64,000 nucleotides of DNA from Polyangia bacterium. GTDB taxonomy: Bacteria > Myxococcota_A > Polyangia > Nannocystales > Nannocystaceae. The DNA is taken from positions 62,001 to 126,000 of the forward strand of contig JAUIFF010000008.1 of the NCBI GenBank assembly GCA_030429545.1, written 5' to 3'. Below are positions 32,420-40,468 of this stretch, piece by piece. How positions within the stretch are numbered: position 1 is the first letter of the stretch; every line of letters starts with the position of its first letter. Position numbers and translations under genes: made by a program. The notes under the pieces are model-generated. The model saw only the letters and a list, made by a program, of their open reading frames with translations, had not been told where the DNA came from and did not search any database.

Positions 32420-34087
32420 GTGCTGAATCGCCCAACAGCCGTGCCCACCCAACCAGTCCGTCTGGTTTGCCTCACTATATGCTTATGCATGTTGTTTGTG
32501 GTGGTGCCAGGGCGTGCCCGTGCCGGCGAACCGGCGCCGGGCGGCCAGTGGGTCGACGACAGTGAGGCAGTAGATGAGCGGTCCGGCGACCACGTAGACC
32601 GGTCACCGGGCACCGTCTCAACGCCGGCCGAGGTCCCCGACGAACCGAGCTCACCGGCAGCAAAGCCCACGTCTCAAACTTCTACAGCAAACGCAGACTC
32701 CTCGCCTGCGCCCACGCCAATTGAGCAAACAGCTCCCCGCGACTGGCGTGCACAGTGGCCGGTTGCACCCGAGCAAGAACCATCGGCCAAACCGCCAGAA
32801 AAACGCCGTAGGTTGCCGAGATTTCGCCGCAGTGAAGTGCTCGAGCGACCGCGTGCCGACCCTTCACAAACCCCGCTCGCGGCCACCGAGAGCGAGGTCA
32901 GCGAGAACATTGCCGCGATCCTGGCCGCCTATCCGGGTGAGCGGATCGACATGATCGACGCCCGCGAACAGCAACGCGAAGCGATCGAGGAGGCCCCCGG
33001 GCGTGCCCACCGATTTTTGCCACTGCCGAGCATCCGGTCGGAGCCGCTGGTGGGGCTCACGATCGGAGGCAGCCTGACCTACGCCTATCGCAAGCCCCAG
33101 GCCAGCTACAACCGCGTCTACCTGTTGCTGCTGGCGCGGGTGTCGACCCGGCGGGTCCACGAGTACCGCGGCGACCTCGAAGTCCGTGACGTGTTTGGTC
33201 GCCAGGAGTTGTTTCAGCTTGGGTTGTCGATGCGGCTCGACCCGGTGTTTCCCTACTACGGGGTGGCCAACCATAGCGACCTGCGCGGCGGTGTGCCATT
33301 TGACGCCCGCCTGTACACCTCGCGGGTCAACACCACTGGCGGCTACTTTCGTTACCAGCATCGCATCATCAACTCGCGGCGCGGGGTTTGGCGGGCACTC
33401 GTTGGCTATGCATTTTATCGCGACAAGATTCGCCCCTCGCCCGGGAGCCTGCTGTTTCATGAACGACCCCAGGACCTCGGGACCACCCGGCGGGGGACGT
33501 TGCAGGCTGGGGTCACCTGGGACAGTCGTGACAACACCTGGAACCCACATCGCGGCAGCGCCCACGACCTCAACATCACGGTGGCGACCCCGTGGCTTGG
33601 AAGCACGGCCACGTGGGCACGGCTGTCGGGCAATGCCCGGTTTTTCGTTCCCCTCGGGATTCCAGATCTTGTACTTGCAACTAGAATCGGGATCGATGGT
33701 CTGGTCGGTGCCACCGAAGACCTGCCGTTGACCGCACTCGGACAGTTCGGTGACCTCCCCGGGCGCGAAGGATTTGGCGGGGCCACGATCGGCCGCGGGT
33801 TTATACGCCGGCGATTTATCGGCCGCTACAAGGCCCTGCTGTCAAGCGAGCTGCGGTTTGACGCGTTTGAGATTTCCGTTCGCGATCGCCCGCTCGCGCT
33901 TGGGATCAAGGCCTTTGTCGATGTCGCCCGTGTCAGCGACAAACTCGTACCCGAGTTTCGCGACTTTGAAATCTCGGGCGGCCCCGGGCTGTTTATCGTG
34001 ATCAATCGGTTTGCGGTGGTGCGCATGGATGTCGGCTTTAGTCGCGAATTTGCGGCGATGTATGTGTTGGGCTCGCACGCGTTTTAG
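32420..34087 (+). CDS. BamA/TamA-like outer-membrane barrel
   Basis: 555 aa. Signal segment to about residue 35 (LTICLCMLFVVVPGRARA), then a Pro/Ser-rich linker to about residue 200, then a beta-barrel: EPLVGLTIGGSLTYAYRK, GTLQAGVTWDSRDNTWNPHRGS (a typical D15/Omp85 segment), and RFDAFEISVRDRPLALGIKAF. It ends in aromatic Phe (GSHAF), the outer-membrane signal. POTRA domains are not apparent, so it may be a stand-alone barrel rather than a BamA assembly factor. GTG start set by the -10 hexamer. Followed by PrsW-family protease. Confidence 0.87.
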   Translation: MLNRPTAVPTQPVRLVCLTICLCMLFVVVPGRARAGEPAPGGQWVDDSEAVDERSGDHVDRSPGTVSTPAEVPDEPSSPAAKPTSQTSTANADSSPAPTPIEQTAPRDWRAQWPVAPEQEPSAKPPEKRRRLPRFRRSEVLERPRADPSQTPLAATESEVSENIAAILAAYPGERIDMIDAREQQREAIEEAPGRAHRFLPLPSIRSEPLVGLTIGGSLTYAYRKPQASYNRVYLLLLARVSTRRVHEYRGDLEVRDVFGRQELFQLGLSMRLDPVFPYYGVANHSDLRGGVPFDARLYTSRVNTTGGYFRYQHRIINSRRGVWRALVGYAFYRDKIRPSPGSLLFHERPQDLGTTRRGTLQAGVTWDSRDNTWNPHRGSAHDLNITVATPWLGSTATWARLSGNARFFVPLGIPDLVLATRIGIDGLVGATEDLPLTALGQFGDLPGREGFGGATIGRGFIRRRFIGRYKALLSSELRFDAFEISVRDRPLALGIKAFVDVARVSDKLVPEFRDFEISGGPGLFIVINRFAVVRMDVGFSREFAAMYVLGSHAF

Positions 34088-34095
34088 CAGTGGAT

Positions 34096-34115
34096 ATCGT
34101 TGCAGGTGCAACGAT
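34096..34115. repeat. 20-bp palindrome between barrel and PrsW genes
   Basis: ATCGTTGCA, GG, TGCAACGAT: perfect 9-bp arms. It fits the dispersed quasi-palindrome family. Confidence 0.8.
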
Positions 34116-34195
34116 GTCTGGAAGGCGTGGCGAATGTGCCCGTGATGGGGCGATGATGCCCGCCGCGGGGCGCCAACACGGGGGGCCCAGTTCGT

Positions 34196-34201
34196 TATAC
34201 T
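34196..34201 (+). promoter_or_regulatory. -10 element, leaderless start of PrsW-family gene
   Basis: TATACT ends 6 nt before the GTG at 34208; no ribosome site fits in between. Confidence 0.6.
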
Positions 34202-34207
34202 CCCGCC

Positions 34208-35155
34208 GTGGAGTACTCGATACTGGCCATGTCGATGGTGACACCATCGCTCCTCCTGCTTTGGTACTTCCACTCGCGCGATGTCTACCCCGAGCCCGGC
34301 AGGGTTGTGTGGACCACCTTTGTCCTGGGGGTGCTGACCGCCATCCCGGTGTTGCTGTTTGCGATTCCGATGGAGACGTACTTGCAGCACATCGAACACC
34401 CGATTGCGTTTGGCGCCTACGAAGCGTTTGTACTTGCATCGATACCCGAAGAGACTTTTAAGTTCGCGGTGTTGTTGTGGTACGTCCGCCGCCATTCGGC
34501 GTTCGATGAACCGATGGATGGGCTGGTGTACGGGGTCGCCGCTTCGCTGGGGTTTGCCACCCTCGAAAATGTGCTCTACGTGGCTCAGGGAGGGCTTGCG
34601 GTGGCAATCCTGCGGGCGGTGACTTCACTCCCTGCACATGCAACGTTTGGCGCGATCATGGGCTACTACATCGGCCAGTCACATTTTGGTCGCGAACGTC
34701 GGCGGATGCTCCTGTTCAAGGCCTGGCTGATTCCTGTGCTGCTACATGGACTTTACGACACGCCGTTGCTGTCGGCCGGTGGAGTGAGTGCCGCAGGCGA
34801 CAAACAGCTGGCATCGATCCTGTTGGCCTCAGTCCCCGTCATCCTGTTGTTCACGATCGTCATGGCCCTGCGGATGGCCCGGGGGTTGCGGGCCCGTCAG
34901 CTTGCATCCGGACCCTCGCACATGAGCCGTGGCCCGCGGGCTTGGGCACCGGTGATCGGCGGCGGATTCTTGCTCAGCTGTGGTGGTTTGGCACTCGCTT
35001 CGCTTGCGCTCGCGTGGGCGAAAGGAGCCCTCACCGGGGTTTCACTGACGCAGCTCGCTGTGGGCGTTTTGTTGTCTGTACTCGCCGTGTGTGCCGGATT
35101 GGTGCTGTTTCGCCGCGGCACCTGGAAGCTCAACCAGACCGAGCGAGCAAGCTAG
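34208..35155 (+). CDS. PrsW-family intramembrane protease
   Basis: 315 aa with about eight membrane helices. The PrsW/glutamic-type signature is present: ASIPEETFKFAVLL with the two Glu (Glu81, Glu82), GFATLENVLYV with Glu120, LPAHATFGAIMGYY with the His, and LLHGLYDTP. These residues form the active site of site-1-like regulated intramembrane proteolysis enzymes; PrsW cleaves an anti-sigma factor in Bacillus. No anti-sigma gene is adjacent, so the substrate is unknown. GTG start decided by the -10 hexamer. Confidence 0.9.
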   Translation: MEYSILAMSMVTPSLLLLWYFHSRDVYPEPGRVVWTTFVLGVLTAIPVLLFAIPMETYLQHIEHPIAFGAYEAFVLASIPEETFKFAVLLWYVRRHSAFDEPMDGLVYGVAASLGFATLENVLYVAQGGLAVAILRAVTSLPAHATFGAIMGYYIGQSHFGRERRRMLLFKAWLIPVLLHGLYDTPLLSAGGVSAAGDKQLASILLASVPVILLFTIVMALRMARGLRARQLASGPSHMSRGPRAWAPVIGGGFLLSCGGLALASLALAWAKGALTGVSLTQLAVGVLLSVLAVCAGLVLFRRGTWKLNQTERAS

Positions 35156-35195
35156 GGGGCAGGCTTTTTCGGCCTCGATGAGTGCGCTAATTTAC

Positions 35196-35211
35196 ATGTT
35201 CTAAGAGACAT
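35196..35211 (+). promoter_or_regulatory. RGACAT dyad operator, first triple-module gene
   Basis: ATGTTC, spacer TAAG, AGACAT, then TAGTAG. It is 57 nt before the ATG at 35269. Confidence 0.65.
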
Positions 35212-35252
35212 TAGTAGTCTCAAAAGACTTCTTGTTTCGGGGGGCGATGACG

Positions 35253-35258
35253 TAGACT
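35253..35258 (+). promoter_or_regulatory. -10 element, first triple-module gene
   Basis: TAGACT within GTAGACTCG ends 10 nt before the ATG at 35269. The same word precedes the paralogue at 36823. Confidence 0.5.
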
Positions 35259-35268
35259 CGACCGCAAT

Positions 35269-36681
35269 ATGAACGCGAAGTTGACGGTGAGTTGTCTAGC
35301 CCTGGTACTGGGCGTTGGTTGTGGTGTTGCGCCGGAGGATGCTGCCGGCTCCCTGCGCAAGGGCTCGAAGGTGCGGCCCAAGGCCCAGGTCAAACCCGTC
35401 GAGCCCGAACGAAAACGCATCAAGCCCAAGCTGCGGAAGATGGACGTGACCCAGGCCGTCAAGGGGCTCGGGCAGCTCGACCAGGTGCGTGTGCCGGTGT
35501 TCGCCGACTCCGTCAAACCCGGCGAGAAGGCCAAGTTGGTCGCCCGGCTCGACCAGGCGCTCACCGACATGAAGTCGGAAAAGGGGGTGCCCAAGGACGT
35601 GCTTCGCGGCGTTGCCGTGTGGGAGTCACTCAGCGAGAAGGAGCGCCTCGGACTGCTGTCTGGCGAGTACGGGCAGGTCGCGGCGATTCCGACATGGGCG
35701 GTGGCGGCTGTTGGTGCGGCTCACCTCACCTACGAGGTCGGCAAGGACTACAACTGGTGGGCCTCGGCCCGTGAGAAGTTGACCCTACAACAGTTTAAGG
35801 GCAGTGACCTCGATTACGTCGAGTCCAAACTCGGGATCGAGGCCAAGGGCAATATCAGTCGCCAGCAAATTGCAGATACAGTTAAATCCCTGGGGAACCT
35901 CAAGGGCGCCAAGGTACCTGTCTTTAAGGACGGGGTATCTGCAGGCGAGCGCAAAAAGCTGATCGCGGGAATCGACCAGGCGATCAAGGAGCTAAAGAGC
36001 TCAAAGTCGAAGCTTTCACCCGACATCGCCAACGGTGTCAGGGTTTGGGAGCAACTCTCGCCCAAGCAACGGTTGGATATGCTGACGGGTCAATTCGGTC
36101 ATGCCCAGGTCAACTTTGTGTACGTGGTGACGTCGGCGACGGTCACACAAATTACCCAGGGAGACCACACGGCGACCAAGGCCACGTTTGAGGCGGGGAG
36201 TGAGAGGTTTCAGATGGTTTCGATGTCCGGCAAGGATCTCGACTACATCAACAAAAACCTTGCATCATCATCAAAAATGCCATCCCCGCTTGTGGTCGCG
36301 GATGCCATCGAGCACGCTGGAGATCTCAAAGCTGCGAAGATCCCCGTATTTAAAGATTCGCTCGACAAGGGTGCGCGGGCCAAACTCGCGGGCCGGATCG
36401 ACCAGGCGATTCAGGACATGCGTGCAGATGTCGCAACCTTGCCGACCGACGTGCAAGATGGGGTGCGGATTTGGGAGAGCCTCGAGGTGAGCCAACGCGA
36501 GCAGATGCTGGGCGGTAAACTCGGGCAGGTTGCGGCGGTTCCGACCTGGGCGGTTGCGGCCGTTGGCGCGGCCAAGCTCGTTTACGACGTCGGTAAGGAC
36601 CAAAACTGGTGGGGTTCGTCACGCGAGCAGCTCGATATGAAGACAATGAGCGCGAAGGAGCTCGACTACATCAGCCGCTGA
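35269..36681 (+). CDS. Secreted triple-module protein A (candidate Sdp-like precursor)
   Basis: 470 aa. Signal segment with Cys18 (LVLGVGCGV, an imperfect lipobox) and then DAAGSLRK, shared with the next gene. After a Lys/Arg/Pro linker come three modules at ~60-185, 199-327 and 342-469. Each has an amphipathic part (PVFxDSVxxGExxKLVARLDQA; GVRVWESL) and, in modules 1 and 3, a hydrophobic Ala/Val/Gly core (PTWAVAAVGAAHLTYEVG) ending KDxNWW. In module 2 the core is replaced by FVYVVTSATVTQITQGDHTA. It is followed by its own UUCG terminator, then by the paralogue and an SdpA/SdpB-like pair. Family not recognised; substrate-of-export role is inferred from context. Confidence 0.85.
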   Translation: MNAKLTVSCLALVLGVGCGVAPEDAAGSLRKGSKVRPKAQVKPVEPERKRIKPKLRKMDVTQAVKGLGQLDQVRVPVFADSVKPGEKAKLVARLDQALTDMKSEKGVPKDVLRGVAVWESLSEKERLGLLSGEYGQVAAIPTWAVAAVGAAHLTYEVGKDYNWWASAREKLTLQQFKGSDLDYVESKLGIEAKGNISRQQIADTVKSLGNLKGAKVPVFKDGVSAGERKKLIAGIDQAIKELKSSKSKLSPDIANGVRVWEQLSPKQRLDMLTGQFGHAQVNFVYVVTSATVTQITQGDHTATKATFEAGSERFQMVSMSGKDLDYINKNLASSSKMPSPLVVADAIEHAGDLKAAKIPVFKDSLDKGARAKLAGRIDQAIQDMRADVATLPTDVQDGVRIWESLEVSQREQMLGGKLGQVAAVPTWAVAAVGAAKLVYDVGKDQNWWGSSREQLDMKTMSAKELDYISR

Positions 36682-36701
36682 TTGCTGTTGGGGAATTTTT
36701 C

Positions 36702-36734
36702 GAGCAGTGCACTTCGGTGTGCTGCTCATTTTTA
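36702..36734 (+). terminator. UUCG-loop terminator of triple-module gene A
   Basis: GAGCAGTGCAC and GTGTGCTGCTC pair around TTCG, then ATTTTTA. The next dyad operator starts 2 nt later. Confidence 0.95.
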
Positions 36735-36735
36735 T

Positions 36736-36751
36736 ATGTTTGTAAGGACAT
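36736..36751 (+). promoter_or_regulatory. RGACAT dyad operator, second triple-module gene
   Basis: ATGTTT, spacer GTAA, GGACAT, then GTTTTT. It is 71 nt before the ATG at 36823. Confidence 0.7.
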
Positions 36752-36807
36752 GTTTTTTTGTTACATGGCCATCGTACTTTGTTCTTCCCGCATCTGCGAC
36801 GATCGCG

Positions 36808-36813
36808 TAGACT
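36808..36813 (+). promoter_or_regulatory. -10 element, second triple-module gene
   Basis: TAGACT within GTAGACTCG ends 9 nt before the ATG at 36823, matching the upstream paralogue. Confidence 0.5.
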
Positions 36814-36822
36814 CGTGCCGTC

Positions 36823-38253
36823 ATGATGGTGAAGTGGAACGTAGGGTTATTGGCAGTGATGGTGGCCTGTGGGTGTGGCGTGTCGGCAGACGACGCGGCC
36901 GGTTCGTTGCGCAAGCGAGCTGTAAAACAGACCCCCATGCCGGCTAAAAAAGAGCTGGTTAAAAAGCTGCCCAACAAAAACATCAAACCGATCCGACGCG
37001 ATCGCGCGACCGTGTTGCGGGCTGTCAAAGGCCTCGGCAACCTCGATCAGGTACGCGTGCCGGTATTTCGCGATTCGGTCAAACGCGGCGAGCGGGCGGA
37101 GCTGGTGGCCCGTCTCGACAAGGCCTTTGCCGAGATGAAAAAGGACAAGGGCACCCCCCGCGAGGTCCTCGACGGTGTGCGGGTGTGGGAGTCGCTCGAT
37201 CAGGAGCAACGCGTCGGTCTGCTCTCCGGTAACTATGGAGAGGTCGCCGCAATCCCGACGTGGGCCGTGGCCGCTGTCGGTGCTGCCCACCTCACCTACG
37301 AGGTCGGCAAGGACTACAACTGGTGGGCCTCGGCCCGTGAGAAGTTCACGCTCGAGCAATTCAAGAGCCGCGACCTCGACTACGTCGAGTCGAAGCTCGG
37401 CATCGCCGCGCAAAAGGAGCTCTCGCAAAAGGAAGTTCTGAGCGCAATCAAGAGCGTTGGCAGTCTCAAAGGTGCCAAAGTTCCTGTCTTTAAAGACTCC
37501 ATCCAAGGTACCCAGCAGGCCAAGATCGTTGCCCGCCTCGACAAGGCCTTCAACGACATGAAGCGCGACTCCAAGGTGCTTCCTGGTCGGGTGCAAGAGG
37601 GGGTGCGCATCTGGGAAAGCCTCGACGCCAAGCAACGCGGGCAGATGCTCGGTGGTGAGTTTGGCACGGTCGCCGCGGTGCCGTCGTGGGCCGTTGCGGC
37701 GGTCGGTGCAGCTGCACTTGTTTACGAAGTCGGCAAGGATCACAACTGGTGGGGCTCGTCGCGTGAGGCCCTCGACATGGTCGCGATTTCGGCCAAGGAC
37801 CTCGACTACGTGCAAAAGGCCATGAAGACCCCGGCAAACATGCCGTCGCACTTTCAAGTTCACAACACCCTGCAGAGCATGGGGAAACTTGAAGCTGCAA
37901 AGGTTCCGGTGTTCAAAGACTCGCTCAAGGCCGGCCAGCGCAAGGAGTTGGTCACGCGTCTCGACCAGGCGTTCAAGGACATGCGCAACGATGTCTCGAC
38001 CCTGCCGCCCGACATCCAACACGGTGTGATGATTTGGGAGAGTCTCGAAGCGACCCAGCGCGAGCAGATGCTCGGTGGCAAGCTCGGCCAGGTTGCCGCG
38101 GTTCCGACCTGGGCGGTTGCAGCCGTGGGCGCGGCCAAACTCGTCTACGACGTCGGCAAGGACTACAACTGGTGGGGCTCGTCGCGCGAGCAGCTCGATG
38201 TGCGAGCAATCAGCGCAAAAGAGCTCGATTACATCAATCCCGGCATGCGCTAA
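36823..38253 (+). CDS. Secreted triple-module protein B (candidate Sdp-like precursor)
   Basis: 476 aa, clearly paralogous to the gene before it. Signal segment to about residue 20 (AVMVACGCGV), DAAGSLRK, a Lys-rich linker, then three intact modules whose cores sit at ~142-160, 283-302 and 424-443: each is Ala/Val/Gly-rich (for example VPTWAVAAVGAAKLVYDVG) and ends KDxNWW. All three keep the core, unlike module 2 of the upstream paralogue. No other Cys than those at 16 and 18. It carries its own operator and -10, and is followed after 161 bp by an SdpA-like and SdpB-like gene. It may be a precursor processed by those, but this is inference. Confidence 0.85.
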   Translation: MMVKWNVGLLAVMVACGCGVSADDAAGSLRKRAVKQTPMPAKKELVKKLPNKNIKPIRRDRATVLRAVKGLGNLDQVRVPVFRDSVKRGERAELVARLDKAFAEMKKDKGTPREVLDGVRVWESLDQEQRVGLLSGNYGEVAAIPTWAVAAVGAAHLTYEVGKDYNWWASAREKFTLEQFKSRDLDYVESKLGIAAQKELSQKEVLSAIKSVGSLKGAKVPVFKDSIQGTQQAKIVARLDKAFNDMKRDSKVLPGRVQEGVRIWESLDAKQRGQMLGGEFGTVAAVPSWAVAAVGAAALVYEVGKDHNWWGSSREALDMVAISAKDLDYVQKAMKTPANMPSHFQVHNTLQSMGKLEAAKVPVFKDSLKAGQRKELVTRLDQAFKDMRNDVSTLPPDIQHGVMIWESLEATQREQMLGGKLGQVAAVPTWAVAAVGAAKLVYDVGKDYNWWGSSREQLDVRAISAKELDYINPGMR

Positions 38254-38265
38254 ACCGGGCCTGGG

Positions 38266-38301
38266 AGCCTGTGGTCGTTCTCGAAACAACGACCGCAGGC
38301 T
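38266..38301 (+). terminator. Strong hairpin between triple-module gene B and SdpA-like gene
   Basis: Arms AGCCTGTGGTCGTT and AACGACCGCAGGCT pair with one G-U around CTCGAAAC. No T-run follows, so it may be an attenuating or processing element rather than a full terminator. Confidence 0.6.
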
Positions 38302-38414
38302 GCTAAACGGCCACAACGATGCAAGGAAGCGGATATGATTCACAGCGATCGATGCTATCGATGTTGTGAGGCGAGGGGCGCCCAGGCCCCAACGACGTAT
38401 CGCAGGAGGCGTAC

Positions 38415-39221
38415 ATGAGTGACGAGCCAGTGGGGGAGCGACCCGACGAAGATGCTGTGTCGCCGCCAAAACCAGGCGAGCAGCTTGAACCCAAAGTAGT
38501 TGATCCTACATCAAATGTAGCGAGTGCCGAACCCGGTGATGCCAAGGAGGCCAAGCCTCTGCGTCGCCCGCTCGCCGTCGTCCTCACGCTGATGGCGATG
38601 GCGGTGTTTGTCACCCACCTGGGGATCACGTTGGTGTACCTGTCCCCCGCCAACCTGCTCAAAAAGGAAGGTGGTCAGTTCGCCGATCGCTACATGAAGG
38701 TGCTGTTTTACCAAAATTGGCACCTGTTTAGCCCGGAGCCGGGGATCTCGACCACCAAGTTTGCGTTTCGCTGCTACCCGGAGGGTGGAGAGTGGGGTCA
38801 GTGGCACGATCCGCTGGTGTCGCTGCACGAGGACTTTTACAAGCATCGGGTCGGGGCCTACGGCAAGCTGATCTATGTCTATCGCGACCTCGCGATCGGG
38901 CTCAAGCAGGCGCTCGGCCGCCATCAACGGACCTGTCTCGAACGCTATCCCGAGGACGACCCCCAGCGCTACCTCGAGTGCGCACCCTCGCCAATGATGG
39001 TGCAGATGGTCGATGAACCGTCATTTGAGCTGGCCATGCGGTTCACGCGGACGGCCTGCAGCGCACTGATCGACCCCGACCAACAACTCGCTGCGTATAC
39101 ATTTAAAACCCTCGAGTTCTTCCCACTCAAATATTCCGAACGTGAGGAAGGTGTGGCGGCTGAGCGACCGTGGAGCAAGGTTGTCGAAATTCCCTACCCG
39201 ATTTTTGAGGTGGAACGATGA
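38415..39221 (+). CDS. DUF5819 / SdpA-like membrane protein
   Basis: 268 aa. Start has GGAGG 6 nt upstream. After an acidic N-terminus comes one membrane helix (LAVVLTLMAMAVFVTHLGI) and a soluble domain with FYQNWHLFSPEPGISTTKF, the conserved Trp/Phe/Pro motif of the DUF5819 family, related in layout to SdpA of the Bacillus sporulation-delay system. By analogy it would help the next gene mature or export a peptide. The stop codon overlaps the start of the HTTM gene (ATGA), so the pair is translationally coupled. Family call from motif, not from a search. Confidence 0.78.
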   Translation: MSDEPVGERPDEDAVSPPKPGEQLEPKVVDPTSNVASAEPGDAKEAKPLRRPLAVVLTLMAMAVFVTHLGITLVYLSPANLLKKEGGQFADRYMKVLFYQNWHLFSPEPGISTTKFAFRCYPEGGEWGQWHDPLVSLHEDFYKHRVGAYGKLIYVYRDLAIGLKQALGRHQRTCLERYPEDDPQRYLECAPSPMMVQMVDEPSFELAMRFTRTACSALIDPDQQLAAYTFKTLEFFPLKYSEREEGVAAERPWSKVVEIPYPIFEVER

Positions 39222-40459
39222 CCGGCGCACCAATCGTGTTTGACCTGCGCCGGCTCACGCAAAAACTCTTGGACTGGCTCGCCGGGTTTGCCACCCACGA
39301 AAAACACCTCCACGCCGCGGCCGTGTTTCACAAGGTGTTTTTTGCCTGGCTGTTTTTACACACGGCCCTGCTGCTGCCGTACCACGCCGAGATTTGGGCG
39401 CCCGAGGCATTCGTCCAGCGCTACCCGTTTGAGCCGGCGAGCTGGCTCGAGTGGGTCCTTACGCTCTCGCGCCATCCGGCGTTGGAGGCCTACTACCTCG
39501 TCTTTATCCTCGGTCAGCTCGGCGCCCTGACGCTGGGGTTTTTTGGTGTGTGGCCGCGGCTGATGACGCTCGTCGCCTATCTGTTGACAATGAATATCAA
39601 CAGTTTGGCGGGGGTGATTTTGGATGGCGGCAACAACCTTGCCCAGCTCGTGTTGTTTTTCCTGATATTTGTCAATACATCGGGTAAGGCGATCGCGCTG
39701 CCGCGGTGGCCAGCATTACGCGGGGGGTTGGTGGCCGTGGCCAACCTCGCGTTCACCATGATCATGGTTCAGATCGCTCTCGTGTACTTCTGTGCCGGGA
39801 TCTACAAACTCAACGGGCACCTGTGGTCCAACGGGATGGCGCTGTATTACATCCTGCAGGCCGACACCTATAGCCATCCGGTGCTCCACGACCTGATCAT
39901 CGAGTGGCCGTGGTTGTCGCTTATCGGCTCGTACTTCACGGTCGGGTTTCAGATGGTCTTTCCCTACCTGATTTGGTCCAAAAAAACCCGGCCCTGGGTG
40001 ATCGCCGCGGGGGTGATGTTGCACCTCGGAATCAGTTTTGGCATGGGTCTTTTTACCTTTGGCCTGGTGATGATTGCGATGTACTTCGCTTACTGCACCG
40101 AGGTCACGGCCATGTCATTGTTGCGGATAGGCGGGCGCCAGCCCCTGCACATCGTGCGTTATCCCGCCGCAGGCGGCCGGCTGCTGACGTGGTTGCGCCG
40201 TCTCGATATTCGCCGGGTGCTTGTCGACCGGCGCCAATCCGGTGAACAAGGTGAGGATACATCTATTTCGGTGTGGGACCCGGAGCGCGAGCGCAGCTAC
40301 AACGGGGCTGAGGCCCTGCGTGAGTTGCTTGTTCGTCCGTTTTTAGCGGCCCCGCTGGCGCCACTTGTCTACGCCAGCTGGTACCTTGGCGGGCTCGACC
40401 GGCTGCAGCGACGGCTGCAGGGACAACCCCAACCCGAGGTCACGAGCCAACCTTCCTGA
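39218..40459 (+). CDS. HTTM-domain (SdpB-like) integral membrane protein
   Basis: 413 aa with about nine membrane helices: LHAAAVFHKVFFAWLFLHTALLL, then segments including FCAGIYKLNGHLWSNGMALYY, the KL....W..G motif of the HTTM (vitamin-K-carboxylase-like) domain. The cytoplasmic C-terminal ~100 residues end in a basic tail. SdpB of Bacillus subtilis belongs to the same domain family and acts in maturing the SDP toxin. It overlaps the upstream SdpA-like gene by 4 nt. Function inferred from family and order; the precise substrate is unproven. Nine bp later lies the convergent serine hydrolase gene. Confidence 0.82.
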   Translation: MTGAPIVFDLRRLTQKLLDWLAGFATHEKHLHAAAVFHKVFFAWLFLHTALLLPYHAEIWAPEAFVQRYPFEPASWLEWVLTLSRHPALEAYYLVFILGQLGALTLGFFGVWPRLMTLVAYLLTMNINSLAGVILDGGNNLAQLVLFFLIFVNTSGKAIALPRWPALRGGLVAVANLAFTMIMVQIALVYFCAGIYKLNGHLWSNGMALYYILQADTYSHPVLHDLIIEWPWLSLIGSYFTVGFQMVFPYLIWSKKTRPWVIAAGVMLHLGISFGMGLFTFGLVMIAMYFAYCTEVTAMSLLRIGGRQPLHIVRYPAAGGRLLTWLRRLDIRRVLVDRRQSGEQGEDTSISVWDPERERSYNGAEALRELLVRPFLAAPLAPLVYASWYLGGLDRLQRRLQGQPQPEVTSQPS

Positions 40460-40468
40460 CCCGGTGGC

